Origin: Fusobacterium sp.
Lineage (GTDB): Bacteria; Fusobacteriota; Fusobacteriia; Fusobacteriales; Fusobacteriaceae
NCBI GenBank assembly: GCA_020024855.1
Contig: JAHHTB010000048.1
Span: 1-12,411 of the forward strand
DNA: 12,411 nucleotides
Reading direction: 5' to 3'
The notes below the pieces were generated by a model. It was given only the letters and a program-made list of their open reading frames with translations, had not been told where the DNA came from and did not search any database. Positions 1 through 7,719 of the stretch are shown here, piece after piece (the first letter of the stretch is position 1; every line of letters starts with the position of its first letter). Made by a program: the position numbers and the translations under genes.

Positions 1-59
1 GAGTGTAAATAATTTTGTGTATTTATCATCTCTTGATTATTAATTTTTAAATTACATTG

Positions 60-93
60 AAGACTGAAAGGGAACTAAAAACCTTTCAGTCTT
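60..93. terminator. Rho-independent terminator hairpin, probably bidirectional
   Basis: Perfect 12-bp inverted repeat (arms 60-71 and 82-93, core GACTGAAAGG/CCTTTCAGTC) with a 10-nt loop. On the plus strand the stem runs into a T-rich tail (TTTCTTTATT), so it best fits an upstream plus-strand gene ending off or at the left edge. One plus frame is open from base 2 to a TAA at 41-43, which could be such a gene's last codons but is too short to call. On the minus strand the hairpin lies 24 nt past the stop of the acetyltransferase gene and could also end that transcript, although the T-tract there is poor. Confidence 0.8.
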
Positions 94-116
94 TCTTTAT
101 TAAAAATTTTTTAAAT

Positions 117-392
117 TTAATATATTATTTCTTGATATTCTTTGTTTTTCTCAAACTCTTTTTTGGCATATGAGCAAAGAGGTAAAATTTTTAAATTTTT
201 TTTTCTAGCTTCATCAACTATAATTTTTATGAGTTTTTTAGCTATACCTTGACCAGTATAGTTCTTATCTACTTCGGTATGATTAATTATCCAAAATTTT
301 TCATTAGAAGATATTGTAGATTTACCAATAAGTTTTTTATTATCATAGGCAGCTGCTCTTTTATTTTCAAATTCAAATATTATATCTATCAT
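117..392 (-). CDS. GNAT-family N-acetyltransferase, short YjdJ/NATD1-like type
   Basis: A 91-residue single-domain protein expected to be cytoplasmic and to move an acetyl group from acetyl-CoA to an unknown amine. The acetyl-CoA pyrophosphate-binding loop is visible as GQGIAKKL (residues 47-54) after the beta strand ending VDKNY. The motif PLCSYAKKEF (71-80) followed by a Tyr-Gln near the C terminus (86-87) is typical of the small YjdJ-like GNAT group, which lacks the extra N-terminal strands of larger GNATs, so the short length is normal. The start is supported by AAAGGAGG six bases upstream of the ATG. The gene lies 41 nt downstream of the pirin gene on the same strand with no terminator between, so the two are probably co-transcribed. 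The substrate cannot be told from sequence. Confidence 0.88.
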   Translation of the reverse strand: MIDIIFEFENKRAAAYDNKKLIGKSTISSNEKFWIINHTEVDKNYTGQGIAKKLIKIIVDEARKKNLKILPLCSYAKKEFEKNKEYQEIIY

Positions 393-433
393 AAATCCTC
401 CTTTACTTTAAATGAATAAACTAAAAAATTTAT

Positions 434-1273
434 TTAATATTTAATCTTATTTTTTAAAAATGTTCCTTCTTCTAATTCTTTAAAAGCTTTTTCTAATTCA
501 AAGCGAGAATTCATAACTATTGGTCCTCCCCATGAAACAGGCTCATTTAAAGGAATAGATTCCATAAATAAAATTCTAGCTGAATCCTCTTTTGTTAAAA
601 ATTCTATAGAATTACCTGTGGAAAATTTTACAGCAGTTTTTTCATCAATTAGTTTTCCATCAATTATGATTTTTCCTAAAAGTGTAAAAATCATAATTGA
701 TGAATTTTCATCAACATCTAATTTAAATTTACTATTAGCATTTAATTGAATATCATAGTAGTTTAATGGAAGATATTTTGATTTAAAACCTTTAGTATCT
801 TTATATTTTCCAGCAAGAAGTTTAAGTTTTCCATTTTCCATTTCAATCTCTTTTATTTCATCTTTTTTTATAGCAGTATATTCAGGAATTACCATTTTAT
901 TTTTTTGAGATAAATTTAACCAAAGTTGAACTCCTAGAATTCTATCACTAGCAGGTAATTCTTCAGAATGCATTATTCCAGAACCAGCAGTCATCCATTG
1001 AATTTCCCCATCTGTTATAGTATCTTCATTACCTAAACTATCTTTATGAGTCATTTTTCCTTTTACTAAATAAGAAATAGTTTCTATTCCTCTATGAGGA
1101 TGAGTTGGAAATCCAGCTGTATAATCTTTAGGATCTATACTGTCAAAAGAATCTAGCATCAAAATAGGATCAAAAATTTCTACAGTTCTGTTTCCTAAAA
1201 CTCTTGTTAAATTAACTCCAGCGCCATCAATAACATTGTGTCCTTTTACTTGAAAACTAACTTTTCTTTTCAT
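434..1273 (-). CDS. Pirin family protein (metal-binding bicupin)
   Basis: A 279-residue protein of typical pirin length, with an N-terminal cupin (about residues 1-130) and a C-terminal pirin_C cupin (about 160-265). The metal site of the family is complete: His58 and His60 in FPTHPHRG, His102 and Glu104 in the motif GSGIMHSEE, matching the His-His-His-Glu set that binds iron in human pirin. Bacterial pirins include quercetin 2,3-dioxygenases (YhhW) and proteins of unknown redox role, so catalytic activity is plausible but not shown. No signal peptide is seen, so it is cytoplasmic. It is the first gene of a likely two-gene operon with the small GNAT. The ATG at 1271-1273 is preceded in frame by a TAA only nine bases upstream, so no in-frame start lies closer to the strong Shine-Dalgarno, which is 38 nt away (see separate entry). 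Confidence 0.93.
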   Translation of the reverse strand: MKRKVSFQVKGHNVIDGAGVNLTRVLGNRTVEIFDPILMLDSFDSIDPKDYTAGFPTHPHRGIETISYLVKGKMTHKDSLGNEDTITDGEIQWMTAGSGIMHSEELPASDRILGVQLWLNLSQKNKMVIPEYTAIKKDEIKEIEMENGKLKLLAGKYKDTKGFKSKYLPLNYYDIQLNANSKFKLDVDENSSIMIFTLLGKIIIDGKLIDEKTAVKFSTGNSIEFLTKEDSARILFMESIPLNEPVSWGGPIVMNSRFELEKAFKELEEGTFLKNKIKY

Positions 1274-1319
1274 ACTGTATTACTGAAAATTTAATTTGCA
1301 GTAATATCTCACCTCCTTT
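1274..1319 (-). promoter_or_regulatory. Ribosome binding site separated from the start codon by a hairpin
   Basis: In mRNA sense a perfect AAAGGAGGT (complement of 1311-1319) is followed by an inverted repeat, TATTACTG ... CAGTAATA (arms 1299-1306 and 1278-1285, 8 bp perfect), then CAGT and the pirin ATG. Inside the loop four more A/T pairs can form after one mismatch, leaving a three-base loop. The linear distance from GGAGG to the ATG is 38 nt, too far for normal initiation. If the 29-nt hairpin is folded out, the remaining distance is 9 nt, close to ideal. The sequence and dyad are seen directly; that the hairpin brings the two together is inference, modelled on phage T4 gene 25. The dyad could instead be a DNA operator. 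Confidence 0.6.
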
Positions 1320-1336
1320 AAAATAAAAGTTTTAAA

Positions 1337-1364
1337 ATTATAATATAAATATAAAAAACAACAA
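1337..1364 (-). promoter_or_regulatory. Promoter of the pirin-GNAT operon
   Basis: TTGTTG (complement of 1359-1364) and a perfect TATAAT (complement of 1337-1342) are separated by 16 bp. This predicts transcription starting near 1330 and a leader of roughly 57 nt that contains the Shine-Dalgarno and hairpin. The -35 box lies inside the 25-bp palindrome at 1358-1382, which suggests repressor control. Such A/T-rich boxes arise readily in this genome, so the call is moderate. Confidence 0.5.
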
Positions 1365-1382
1365 ATATAAAATATTTGTTGT
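1358..1382. repeat. Perfect 11-bp palindrome overlapping the pirin promoter: operator or terminator
   Basis: ACAACAAATAT, three As, then its exact reverse complement ATATTTGTTGT. Two readings are possible. As an operator, it covers the -35 box of the pirin promoter. As an intrinsic terminator on the minus strand, it is followed by six Ts and lies 127 nt past the stop of the winged-helix regulator gene, for which no better terminator is visible. The stem has only three G/C pairs, so termination would be weak. Nothing else was recognised in 1383-1509. Confidence 0.5.
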
Positions 1383-1509
1383 AAAAAGCAAAGAAGTATA
1401 TATTTTATTTTTTATATAGAAATAAATTTAAATATCTACTTATAGTTTATTATTAAAACAGCAATATGTCAATTATATTAATCAATAATCTTATTTATAA
1501 TAAAATTTG

Positions 1510-1995
1510 TTAATTTTTAAATTTATATCCTATTCCCCAAATAGTTAAAATATACTCTGGGGAATCTGGATTTTTTTCTATTTTTTTTCTTAATTTCCTT
1601 ATAAAAGCCATAATATTACTATCATCTAAGTAATATTTTTCCTCCCAAACAGCTTGGTATATTTGTTCTTTTGTAAAAATTTCTCCTCTGTTTTTAGCAA
1701 GAAAGTAGAGGATATCAAATTCCTTTGGTGTTAATTGAATTATCTCATTATTTCTTGTAACAATTCTTTCTTTGTAATTAATTGCTAATTCATCACAAGT
1801 AATTACATTTTCATCTATAAAAGTTGGTAAATCATTAAGTTCTAACATGAGAGAAGTAACTTTTTGTGTCATTATTTCTTCTATTCCTATTAAAATTTCA
1901 TTAATTTTTTCTTTTGGTAATTCACTTAAGCGAAGTTTATCATAAATCCATTTACAAACAATTGAATCAATAGATATAAAATTAATTTTTTTCAT
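1510..1995 (-). CDS. Stand-alone OmpR/PhoB-type winged-helix transcriptional regulator
   Basis: A 161-residue protein whose C-terminal part, about residues 65-161, is a Trans_reg_C winged helix: LTPKEFDIL (88-96), a recognition-helix stretch ending IRKLRKKIE, and the wing hairpin with GIGYKF near the C terminus. The N-terminal 60 residues are not a receiver domain: there is no phospho-acceptor Asp pattern, and the stretch is rich in Ile, Glu and Lys and looks helical. Its function is unknown. An ATG seven codons upstream (2014-2016) also gives an open frame, but GGGGG sits seven bases before the ATG at 1993-1995, so that start is preferred. The gene follows the diverged MgtA-like ATPase after 29 nt with no terminator, so it is probably co-transcribed and a candidate regulator of the pumps. 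Binding of the 4685-4943 spacer is inferred, not shown. Confidence 0.85.
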   Translation of the reverse strand: MKKINFISIDSIVCKWIYDKLRLSELPKEKINEILIGIEEIMTQKVTSLMLELNDLPTFIDENVITCDELAINYKERIVTRNNEIIQLTPKEFDILYFLAKNRGEIFTKEQIYQAVWEEKYYLDDSNIMAFIRKLRKKIEKNPDSPEYILTIWGIGYKFKN

Positions 1996-2024
1996 TAATT
2001 TTCCCCCTAACAACATCTATATTA

Positions 2025-4646
2025 TTAATTATATAGTCTTTTATATTTTTTTATATAATATATTTTAGCTATACTTATAATAGTCATATAAACAACTAAT
2101 ACAAAGAATAAAAATATAAAATATAAACTTGGTATAGATGTCATATTAAGCCAGCCAGATAAAGGCTTATACCAAAAACAAATACTAGAAATTAATATTA
2201 ATAATAAAGTAGTAAATACAAAAAATGGAAATTGATTTTTGATAAAGTTAATTTTTTTATTTTTTAATATTTGAATAATCATTGTTTGTGTCCATAAGGA
2301 TTCTAAAAACCAACAACTTTGAAATAAAGAAATAAAATTTTCTTGAGTAATTAATGAAATTTCATTAAACATCCCTCCATATATATATGGACAAAAGATA
2401 TAATATAAAAATAAGAATGTGATTATATCAAATATAGAGCTAATAGGTCCAAAGAAAAACATAAAATTTGTTATTTTTTTAACTGACCATGTTTGTGGAA
2501 AAATAGATACATCTTCATCTATATTATCCCATGGAAAGATAAGACATAACATATCATATATTAAATTTAATATTAATATTTGAGTAGCAGTTATTGGTAT
2601 AAAAGGTAAAAATATGCTTGCTATTCCAATAGAAATTATATTTCCAAAGTTTGAAGAAAATGTAATTTTAATATATTTGTTAATATTTATGTATGCTTTT
2701 CTTCCTTCTAATATACCCTTTTCTAAAACTTCTAAATCTTTTTTTAGGATTACTACATCAGCAATTTGTTTTACTTCTTTTACTGCACTATTTACTGAAA
2801 TACCAACATTAGCTTTTCTTATAGCTGCTAAATCATTAATTCCATCTCCTAAAAATCCAACAACATGTCCATTATTTTGTAATGTTTTTACTATCATTTC
2901 TTTTTGTAAAGGGGTTAAATCAGTAAAGATATTATTTTTTTCAACAGCTATTAGTAGATCATCTCCTGAAAGTTTTTCTATTTCTTCTCCAGTAATAATA
3001 TGATTAGAAGTTATTCCTAAACGATTACAAATAGAATTTGCTATATTTTTTTGATCTCCAGTTAAAAGTTTTATATTAATGTGAAGATTTCTTAGTTTTT
3101 TTACTGCTATTGAAGCAGATTTTTTAGGGGCATCAAAAAAAATAACATATCCAATTAAGATAAGGTCTTTTTCATCATTTATACTTATCTTTTTATTAGA
3201 AATATTTTTATATGCGACAGCAATAACTTGCATACCATCTTCTAACATTTCATTTATTACATATTGAACTCCTTTTGAATCATTGGGATCTATTTTATGA
3301 ATTTTATTTTTATACTTAATATACTTGCATCTTTTATAAACTTTTTCAGGATTTCCCTTTATTATTAATAATTGTTTTTCTTGTTCTGAAAACAAAATAC
3401 TTACAAATTTTCTTTTATAGTCAAATGGAACTTCATCAAGTTTTTTAAATTTTTTTATTAAATCTTTAAAGTATTGTTTTTTATTAGGAATATCACCAAC
3501 TTTTAAGATAGCTTCATCTAGATGATTTTTAGAATTTGAATAATAAAAACTATTCAGATATGCAAATTCTAATGTTTCTAAACTTTCGTTTCCTAAAATA
3601 TCTGTATAATACTCTAATATTAGTTTATCTCCTGTTAAAGTACCTGTTTTATCAACACATAAAATATCCATACTTCCAAAATTTTCCATAATATTTACAT
3701 CTTTTATAATAGTTTGTTTTTTTCCCATAGAAATATTTCCTTTAATTAAGCAGACACTTATAATTATAGGGAGCATTTCAGGAGTAAGTCCAATAGCAAT
3801 AGAAATAGCAAATAAGAGTGCTTCAGATAAATCTTTTTTTATTACACTAGATATAATAAAAACAGTTGGTGTCAGAAATAGTAAAAATTTTATAAGTATA
3901 AATGTTACCAAATTAATACCATTTTCAATTTTCTTTTCCTGTATTTGTAAACTTTTTATATATTTTCCATAAATAGTATTTTCTCCTGTAGCTAAGACAA
4001 TACCTTCTCCATATCCTGAAACAACACTAGTTCCCATGAATGCTATATTATTTATACTTATAGAATCTTTATTTTCTATAAATTTTTGTGAATTTTTTTC
4101 AACAATAGTGCTTTCTCCTGTAAGAATAGATTCTGATATAAGCAAATTTTTAGCTTTAATAATTCTAACATCTGCAGGAATTTTATCTCCAAATGAAAAT
4201 ACTATTACATCTCCAAGGGATAAATTTTTATTTTTTACTTTAAAGTATCTTTTATTTTTTTTTATTAATACTTCATTTGTAAATTCTGAAGTATTAATTT
4301 TAATAAAAAAAGTAGATTTTAATTCACGAACTAATCTTATTGTTCCGCCTATTATTAAAAGAGTAATAATGAAAATAGAGGGAGTAATACTTCTATTTAA
4401 ATGATTTTCTATAAAAATTGATATAAAAACTAAAACTATTAGAATCATATTAAATGGATTTATAAATGCATTTTGTAATAATATAAAAAAATTATTTAAT
4501 TTTATATATTTTTCTTTTTTTATATGTTTTGATTGAAATCTATCTAAATCTTTATTAAAAAAATTAAATTCATCATATATCTCTTCAATATCTTTTAAAG
4601 CATATTTTTTTAAATATTCATTGTAAAAAAAATCACCTTTTAACAT
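2025..4646 (-). CDS. Diverged MgtA-like magnesium-translocating P-type ATPase (P3B)
   Basis: An 873-residue inner-membrane cation pump. The order is: N-terminal cytoplasmic stretch, two membrane segments (about 55-105), actuator domain with TGES at 176-179, segment 4 with the MgtA-type PEMLP (289-293), phosphorylation site Asp332 in DKTGT, nucleotide domain with KGNPE (about 430), TGD (529-531), hinge GDGIND (600-605), then six C-terminal segments including SSNFGN and NLIYD. All catalytic motifs are intact, so it should be active. It is about 47 residues shorter than the paralogue at 4944-7706 and departs from the family at several usually fixed sites: DPP is DAP (505-507), ADVGISVD is ANVGISVN (612-619), and GINDAAA is GINDLAA. 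An AAAGGTGATC ribosome binding site precedes the ATG. Mg import is the family role; another divalent cation or a different affinity is possible. Confidence 0.9.
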   Translation of the reverse strand: MLKGDFFYNEYLKKYALKDIEEIYDEFNFFNKDLDRFQSKHIKKEKYIKLNNFFILLQNAFINPFNMILIVLVFISIFIENHLNRSITPSIFIITLLIIGGTIRLVRELKSTFFIKINTSEFTNEVLIKKNKRYFKVKNKNLSLGDVIVFSFGDKIPADVRIIKAKNLLISESILTGESTIVEKNSQKFIENKDSISINNIAFMGTSVVSGYGEGIVLATGENTIYGKYIKSLQIQEKKIENGINLVTFILIKFLLFLTPTVFIISSVIKKDLSEALLFAISIAIGLTPEMLPIIISVCLIKGNISMGKKQTIIKDVNIMENFGSMDILCVDKTGTLTGDKLILEYYTDILGNESLETLEFAYLNSFYYSNSKNHLDEAILKVGDIPNKKQYFKDLIKKFKKLDEVPFDYKRKFVSILFSEQEKQLLIIKGNPEKVYKRCKYIKYKNKIHKIDPNDSKGVQYVINEMLEDGMQVIAVAYKNISNKKISINDEKDLILIGYVIFFDAPKKSASIAVKKLRNLHINIKLLTGDQKNIANSICNRLGITSNHIITGEEIEKLSGDDLLIAVEKNNIFTDLTPLQKEMIVKTLQNNGHVVGFLGDGINDLAAIRKANVGISVNSAVKEVKQIADVVILKKDLEVLEKGILEGRKAYININKYIKITFSSNFGNIISIGIASIFLPFIPITATQILILNLIYDMLCLIFPWDNIDEDVSIFPQTWSVKKITNFMFFFGPISSIFDIITFLFLYYIFCPYIYGGMFNEISLITQENFISLFQSCWFLESLWTQTMIIQILKNKKINFIKNQFPFFVFTTLLLILISSICFWYKPLSGWLNMTSIPSLYFIFLFFVLVVYMTIISIAKIYYIKKYKRLYN

Positions 4647-4675
4647 GAGATCACCTTTTAAGTATTTTTATTGTT

Positions 4676-4684
4676 ATTATATCA
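4676..4684 (-). promoter_or_regulatory. Extended -10 promoter of the diverged ATPase gene
   Basis: On the minus strand TGATATAAT is an extended -10 element (TGn then perfect TATAAT). No good -35 is found at 16-18 bp; ATTATT is the best. A start near 4669 gives a leader of only about 22 nt, leaving no room for a riboswitch, so control is more likely at the DNA level. Confidence 0.5.
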
Positions 4685-4943
4685 TAAAAAATTTTTCTAA
4701 TAATAAAAAGCAAGAAAATAGCAAGATTTTGAACATGGAATAATATAGTTTTTTTTTGTACTATGATTGTGAAAATATACAAAGTAGATAACTATAATAA
4801 TTATAAATAGTATTTGTGTGATTCTTCATAGTTTTTAAAAAGAAACTTTTTATTTGGAGTATCATATTTTAGTTTACATTGCTATGTTTTATATTTATTG
4901 GATTGAACTATAAAAAAATAAAAAAGATTAAAAAGAGGGTATT
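4685..4943. promoter_or_regulatory. Divergent control region of the two Mg ATPase genes, with repeated ATAGT/ACTAT elements
   Basis: The non-coding spacer between the divergent pump genes. The five-base element ATAGT or its complement ACTAT occurs at 4745, 4760, 4791, 4807, 4828 and 4907. Two pairs form inverted repeats (4745-4764 with a 10-bp gap and 4791-4811 with an 11-bp gap). A TATAAT at 4793-4798 overlaps one element and could be a -10 for the plus-strand gene, but no well-spaced -35 exists, so the plus-strand promoter is not pinned down. A 7-bp A/T hairpin lies at 4836-4852. The conserved core of an M-box Mg riboswitch was looked for upstream of the plus-strand gene and not found. The ribosome binding site GAGGG is at 4935-4939. 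Confidence 0.4.
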
Positions 4944-7706
4944 ATGAAAAAAAGAAAATATCAAGGACAAAACATTAAATTAAAAAAAGAAGAAATAATA
5001 AAAAAATTATTATTTGCCTCAATAAATGATATAAAAACAGTATTAAAAAAAATGAATTCATCTATTATAGGATTAGATGAAAAAGTAATATTAGAACACC
5101 GTTCAACTTTTGGAAAAAATATTATTGTTCATGGAGAAAAGAAGTCTTTATTAAAAAAATTAATAGAAGCTTTTATTAATCCCTTTACTGCAATTTTGTT
5201 TTTTTTAGCATTAGTATCTATGATAACAGATATAATCATTCCTATTTATAATAATTTGCCAGAAAACATCTCAACTTTAACAGTAGTAATTATAATAGTA
5301 ATGGTTGGGACATCAGGTATTCTTAGATTTATACAAGAATATCGTTCAGGGAATGCAGCAGAAAAACTTTTGAAAATGATAACAACAACATGTACTGTTA
5401 CAAGAAAGGAAGAAGGAATTATAGAAATACCTTTAGAAGAAGTTGTTGTTGGTGATATTATTCATTTATCAACTGGTGATATGTTACCAGCTGACGTTAG
5501 GATTATTGAGGCTAAAGATTTTTTTGTAAGTCAAGCTAGTTTAACTGGTGAAAGTGATCCTATTGAAAAAAATTCAAAGATTATACAATCTAATCAAATA
5601 GAAAAAATATCAGTAACAGAATATTCAAATATTGCTTTTATGGGTAGCAGTGTTGTAAGTGGCAGTGCTGTTGCAGTAGTAATCACTGTTGGAAATGACA
5701 CCTTGTTTGGTTCGATGACAGCTTCTATTACAACAGAAGAAGTTGAGACTAATTTTACTAAAGGAGTAAATACTGTTTCTTGGGTTTTAATTCGTTTTAT
5801 GTTTATAATGGTACCAGTTGTTTTTTTTATTAATGGTTTTACAAAAGGAGATTGGTTAGAAGCATTTTTGTTTGCAATTTCTATTGCTATTGGACTTACA
5901 CCTGAAATGCTACCAATGATTGTAACTACATGTTTAGCTAAAGGTGCTGTCTCTATGTCTAAAGAAAAAACAATTATAAAAAATTTAAATTCAATACAAA
6001 ATTTTGGTGCAATAGATATTTTATGTACTGATAAAACAGGAACACTAACACAAGATAAAGTTATACTTCAATATCATATGGACATATCAGGTAAAGAAAA
6101 TATACAAATTTTATATTATGCATATTTAAATAGTTTTTTTCAAACAGGATATAAAAATTTAATAGATTTAGCAATTATTAATAAAGCTAAAGAAGAATTT
6201 ATAGAAGATATATCTTTAGTAGAAATTACAAAAGTATATCATAAAATAGATGAAATTCCTTTTGATTTTACAAGAAGGCGTCTTTCAATAATTGTAGAAG
6301 ATAAGAATAAAAAACGTCAAATGATAACTAAGGGAGCTGTTGAAGAGATGCTTTCTATTTGTAATTATATTGAATATAATGGAGTCATAGTAAAATTAAG
6401 TAAAGATATTGTTAATAAAATATTATGCCATATAAATAAATTAAATCAAGATGGAATGCGTGTTATTGCAGTTGCACAAAAAAATCTTAAAGATTATGCT
6501 AGTGATTATGAAAATTTTGGAGTAGAAGATGAACAAGAGATGATTCTTATGGGATATCTTGCTTTTTTAGATCCACCAAAAGAATCGACAGTAGAGGCTA
6601 TAAAGACATTAAATAATTATGGTATAAAAACTAAAATTCTAACAGGAGATAACGAAAAAGTTACTAAATGTATTTGTAAACAAGTGGGCTTAAAAATAGA
6701 TAATATTTTACTTGGAAATGATATAGATAGATTAAATGATTTAGAATTGATAAAAACTGTAGAAAAAACAAATATATTTGCAAAATTATCTCCTGATCAA
6801 AAAGAAAGAATTGTCACTGCTCTTAGAAATGGAGGTCATATTGTTGGATTTATGGGAGATGGAATCAACGATGCTGCTGCTATGAAGGCTGCTGATGTTG
6901 GAATTTCAGTTGATACAGCTGTAGATATAGCAAAAGAATCAGCAGATATAATATTATTAGAAAAAGATTTAATGGTTTTAGAAAAAGGAATTATTGAAGG
7001 AAGAAAAACATATGCTAACATGATAAAATATATAAAAATGACAGCTTCTTCAAATTTTGGAAATATGTTTTCTGTTTTGGCAGCTTCAGCTTTACTTCCT
7101 TTTTTACCTATGGAAAGTATTCATCTTATTATTTTAAATTTAATTTATGATTTATCTTGTGCAGCTATTCCATGGGATAATGTAGATGAAGAATTTATTT
7201 CATCTCCTAGAAAATGGGATGCTAGTAATATAGGTAATTTTATGATATGGATTGGACCTACAAGTTCTATATTTGATTGGACTACATATGCTTTTATGTA
7301 TTTTATTTTTTGTCCTATGTTTGTTTCAGGTGGTGTATTATATAATGATTTACCTTTTTTTTATACTGGTAATGAACTATTAAATATTCAAAATATGTAT
7401 TCTTCATTGTTTCAAACAGGATGGTTTGTAGAATCAATGTGGAGTCAAACTCTTGTTATTCATATGATTCGTACATCAAAGATTCCATTTATTCAAAGTA
7501 GGGCTTCGTTATCTTTAACTTTATTAACTTTTACTGGGATAGCTATATTAACAATAATACCATTTACTAAACTAGGAATTTTATTAGGATTTACTTCATT
7601 ACCTATAACTTATTTCTTATATTTAATACCTTGTATTTTATTATATATGGCATTAGCTACAAGCTTAAAAAAAGCATATATAAAATGTTTTGGAACTTTA
7701 CTTTAA
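4944..7706 (+). CDS. mgtA: Magnesium-translocating P-type ATPase, MgtA type (P3B)
   Basis: A 920-residue inner-membrane pump expected to import Mg2+ at the cost of ATP. The motifs in order are: TGES (201-204) in the actuator domain, PEMLP (320-324) in membrane segment 4, phosphorylated Asp363 in DKTGTLT, KGA of the nucleotide domain (463-465), DPP (543-545), TGDN (567-570), GDGIND (638-643) and ADVGISVD (650-657). Segments 5-10 carry the MgtA-type sequences ASSNFGN, NLIYD and WDNVD, and an HMIRT stretch as in Escherichia coli MgtA (898 residues). The length is ordinary for the family. The start follows GAGGG at four bases. It is divergent from the shorter paralogue at 2025-4646 and is followed after 13 nt by a small membrane peptide gene, then a terminator, so the two form an operon. 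Low-Mg induction is expected from the family but no sensor is visible in its leader. Confidence 0.95.
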   Translation: MKKRKYQGQNIKLKKEEIIKKLLFASINDIKTVLKKMNSSIIGLDEKVILEHRSTFGKNIIVHGEKKSLLKKLIEAFINPFTAILFFLALVSMITDIIIPIYNNLPENISTLTVVIIIVMVGTSGILRFIQEYRSGNAAEKLLKMITTTCTVTRKEEGIIEIPLEEVVVGDIIHLSTGDMLPADVRIIEAKDFFVSQASLTGESDPIEKNSKIIQSNQIEKISVTEYSNIAFMGSSVVSGSAVAVVITVGNDTLFGSMTASITTEEVETNFTKGVNTVSWVLIRFMFIMVPVVFFINGFTKGDWLEAFLFAISIAIGLTPEMLPMIVTTCLAKGAVSMSKEKTIIKNLNSIQNFGAIDILCTDKTGTLTQDKVILQYHMDISGKENIQILYYAYLNSFFQTGYKNLIDLAIINKAKEEFIEDISLVEITKVYHKIDEIPFDFTRRRLSIIVEDKNKKRQMITKGAVEEMLSICNYIEYNGVIVKLSKDIVNKILCHINKLNQDGMRVIAVAQKNLKDYASDYENFGVEDEQEMILMGYLAFLDPPKESTVEAIKTLNNYGIKTKILTGDNEKVTKCICKQVGLKIDNILLGNDIDRLNDLELIKTVEKTNIFAKLSPDQKERIVTALRNGGHIVGFMGDGINDAAAMKAADVGISVDTAVDIAKESADIILLEKDLMVLEKGIIEGRKTYANMIKYIKMTASSNFGNMFSVLAASALLPFLPMESIHLIILNLIYDLSCAAIPWDNVDEEFISSPRKWDASNIGNFMIWIGPTSSIFDWTTYAFMYFIFCPMFVSGGVLYNDLPFFYTGNELLNIQNMYSSLFQTGWFVESMWSQTLVIHMIRTSKIPFIQSRASLSLTLLTFTGIAILTIIPFTKLGILLGFTSLPITYFLYLIPCILLYMALATSLKKAYIKCFGTLL

Positions 7707-7719
7707 TTAAGGGGGGATT

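Noticed and set aside
2..43. Possible C-terminal codons of a plus-strand gene entering from the left edge
   Set aside because: Only 13 sense codons before TAA; another frame also stops at base 12. The plus-strand terminator at 60-93 makes an upstream gene likely, but its frame cannot be decided.
1996..2016. Seven-codon upstream extension of the winged-helix regulator
   Set aside because: The run of five Gs is correctly placed only for the ATG at 1993-1995; the upstream ATG has no ribosome binding site.
2614..3003. Plus-strand open frame of 129 codons inside the diverged ATPase gene
   Set aside because: Antisense shadow of a clear P-type ATPase; it has no ribosome binding site and its composition reflects the reverse complement.
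4036..4404. Plus-strand open frame of 122 codons
   Set aside because: Antisense to the actuator-domain part of the ATPase gene; no independent coding signal.
4763..4810. Fifteen-codon open frame starting MIVKIYK in the same spacer
   Set aside because: No ribosome binding site upstream of its ATG (a run of Ts precedes it).
4884..4913. Nine-codon open frame (MFYIYWIEL) in the mgtA leader, considered as a leader peptide like mgtL
   Set aside because: No ribosome binding site, no proline or acidic run, and no mutually exclusive hairpins downstream; expected by chance.
4685..4943. M-box (ykoK) magnesium riboswitch upstream of mgtA
   Set aside because: The spacer is nearly all A/T and lacks the G/C-containing conserved core blocks of the M-box.
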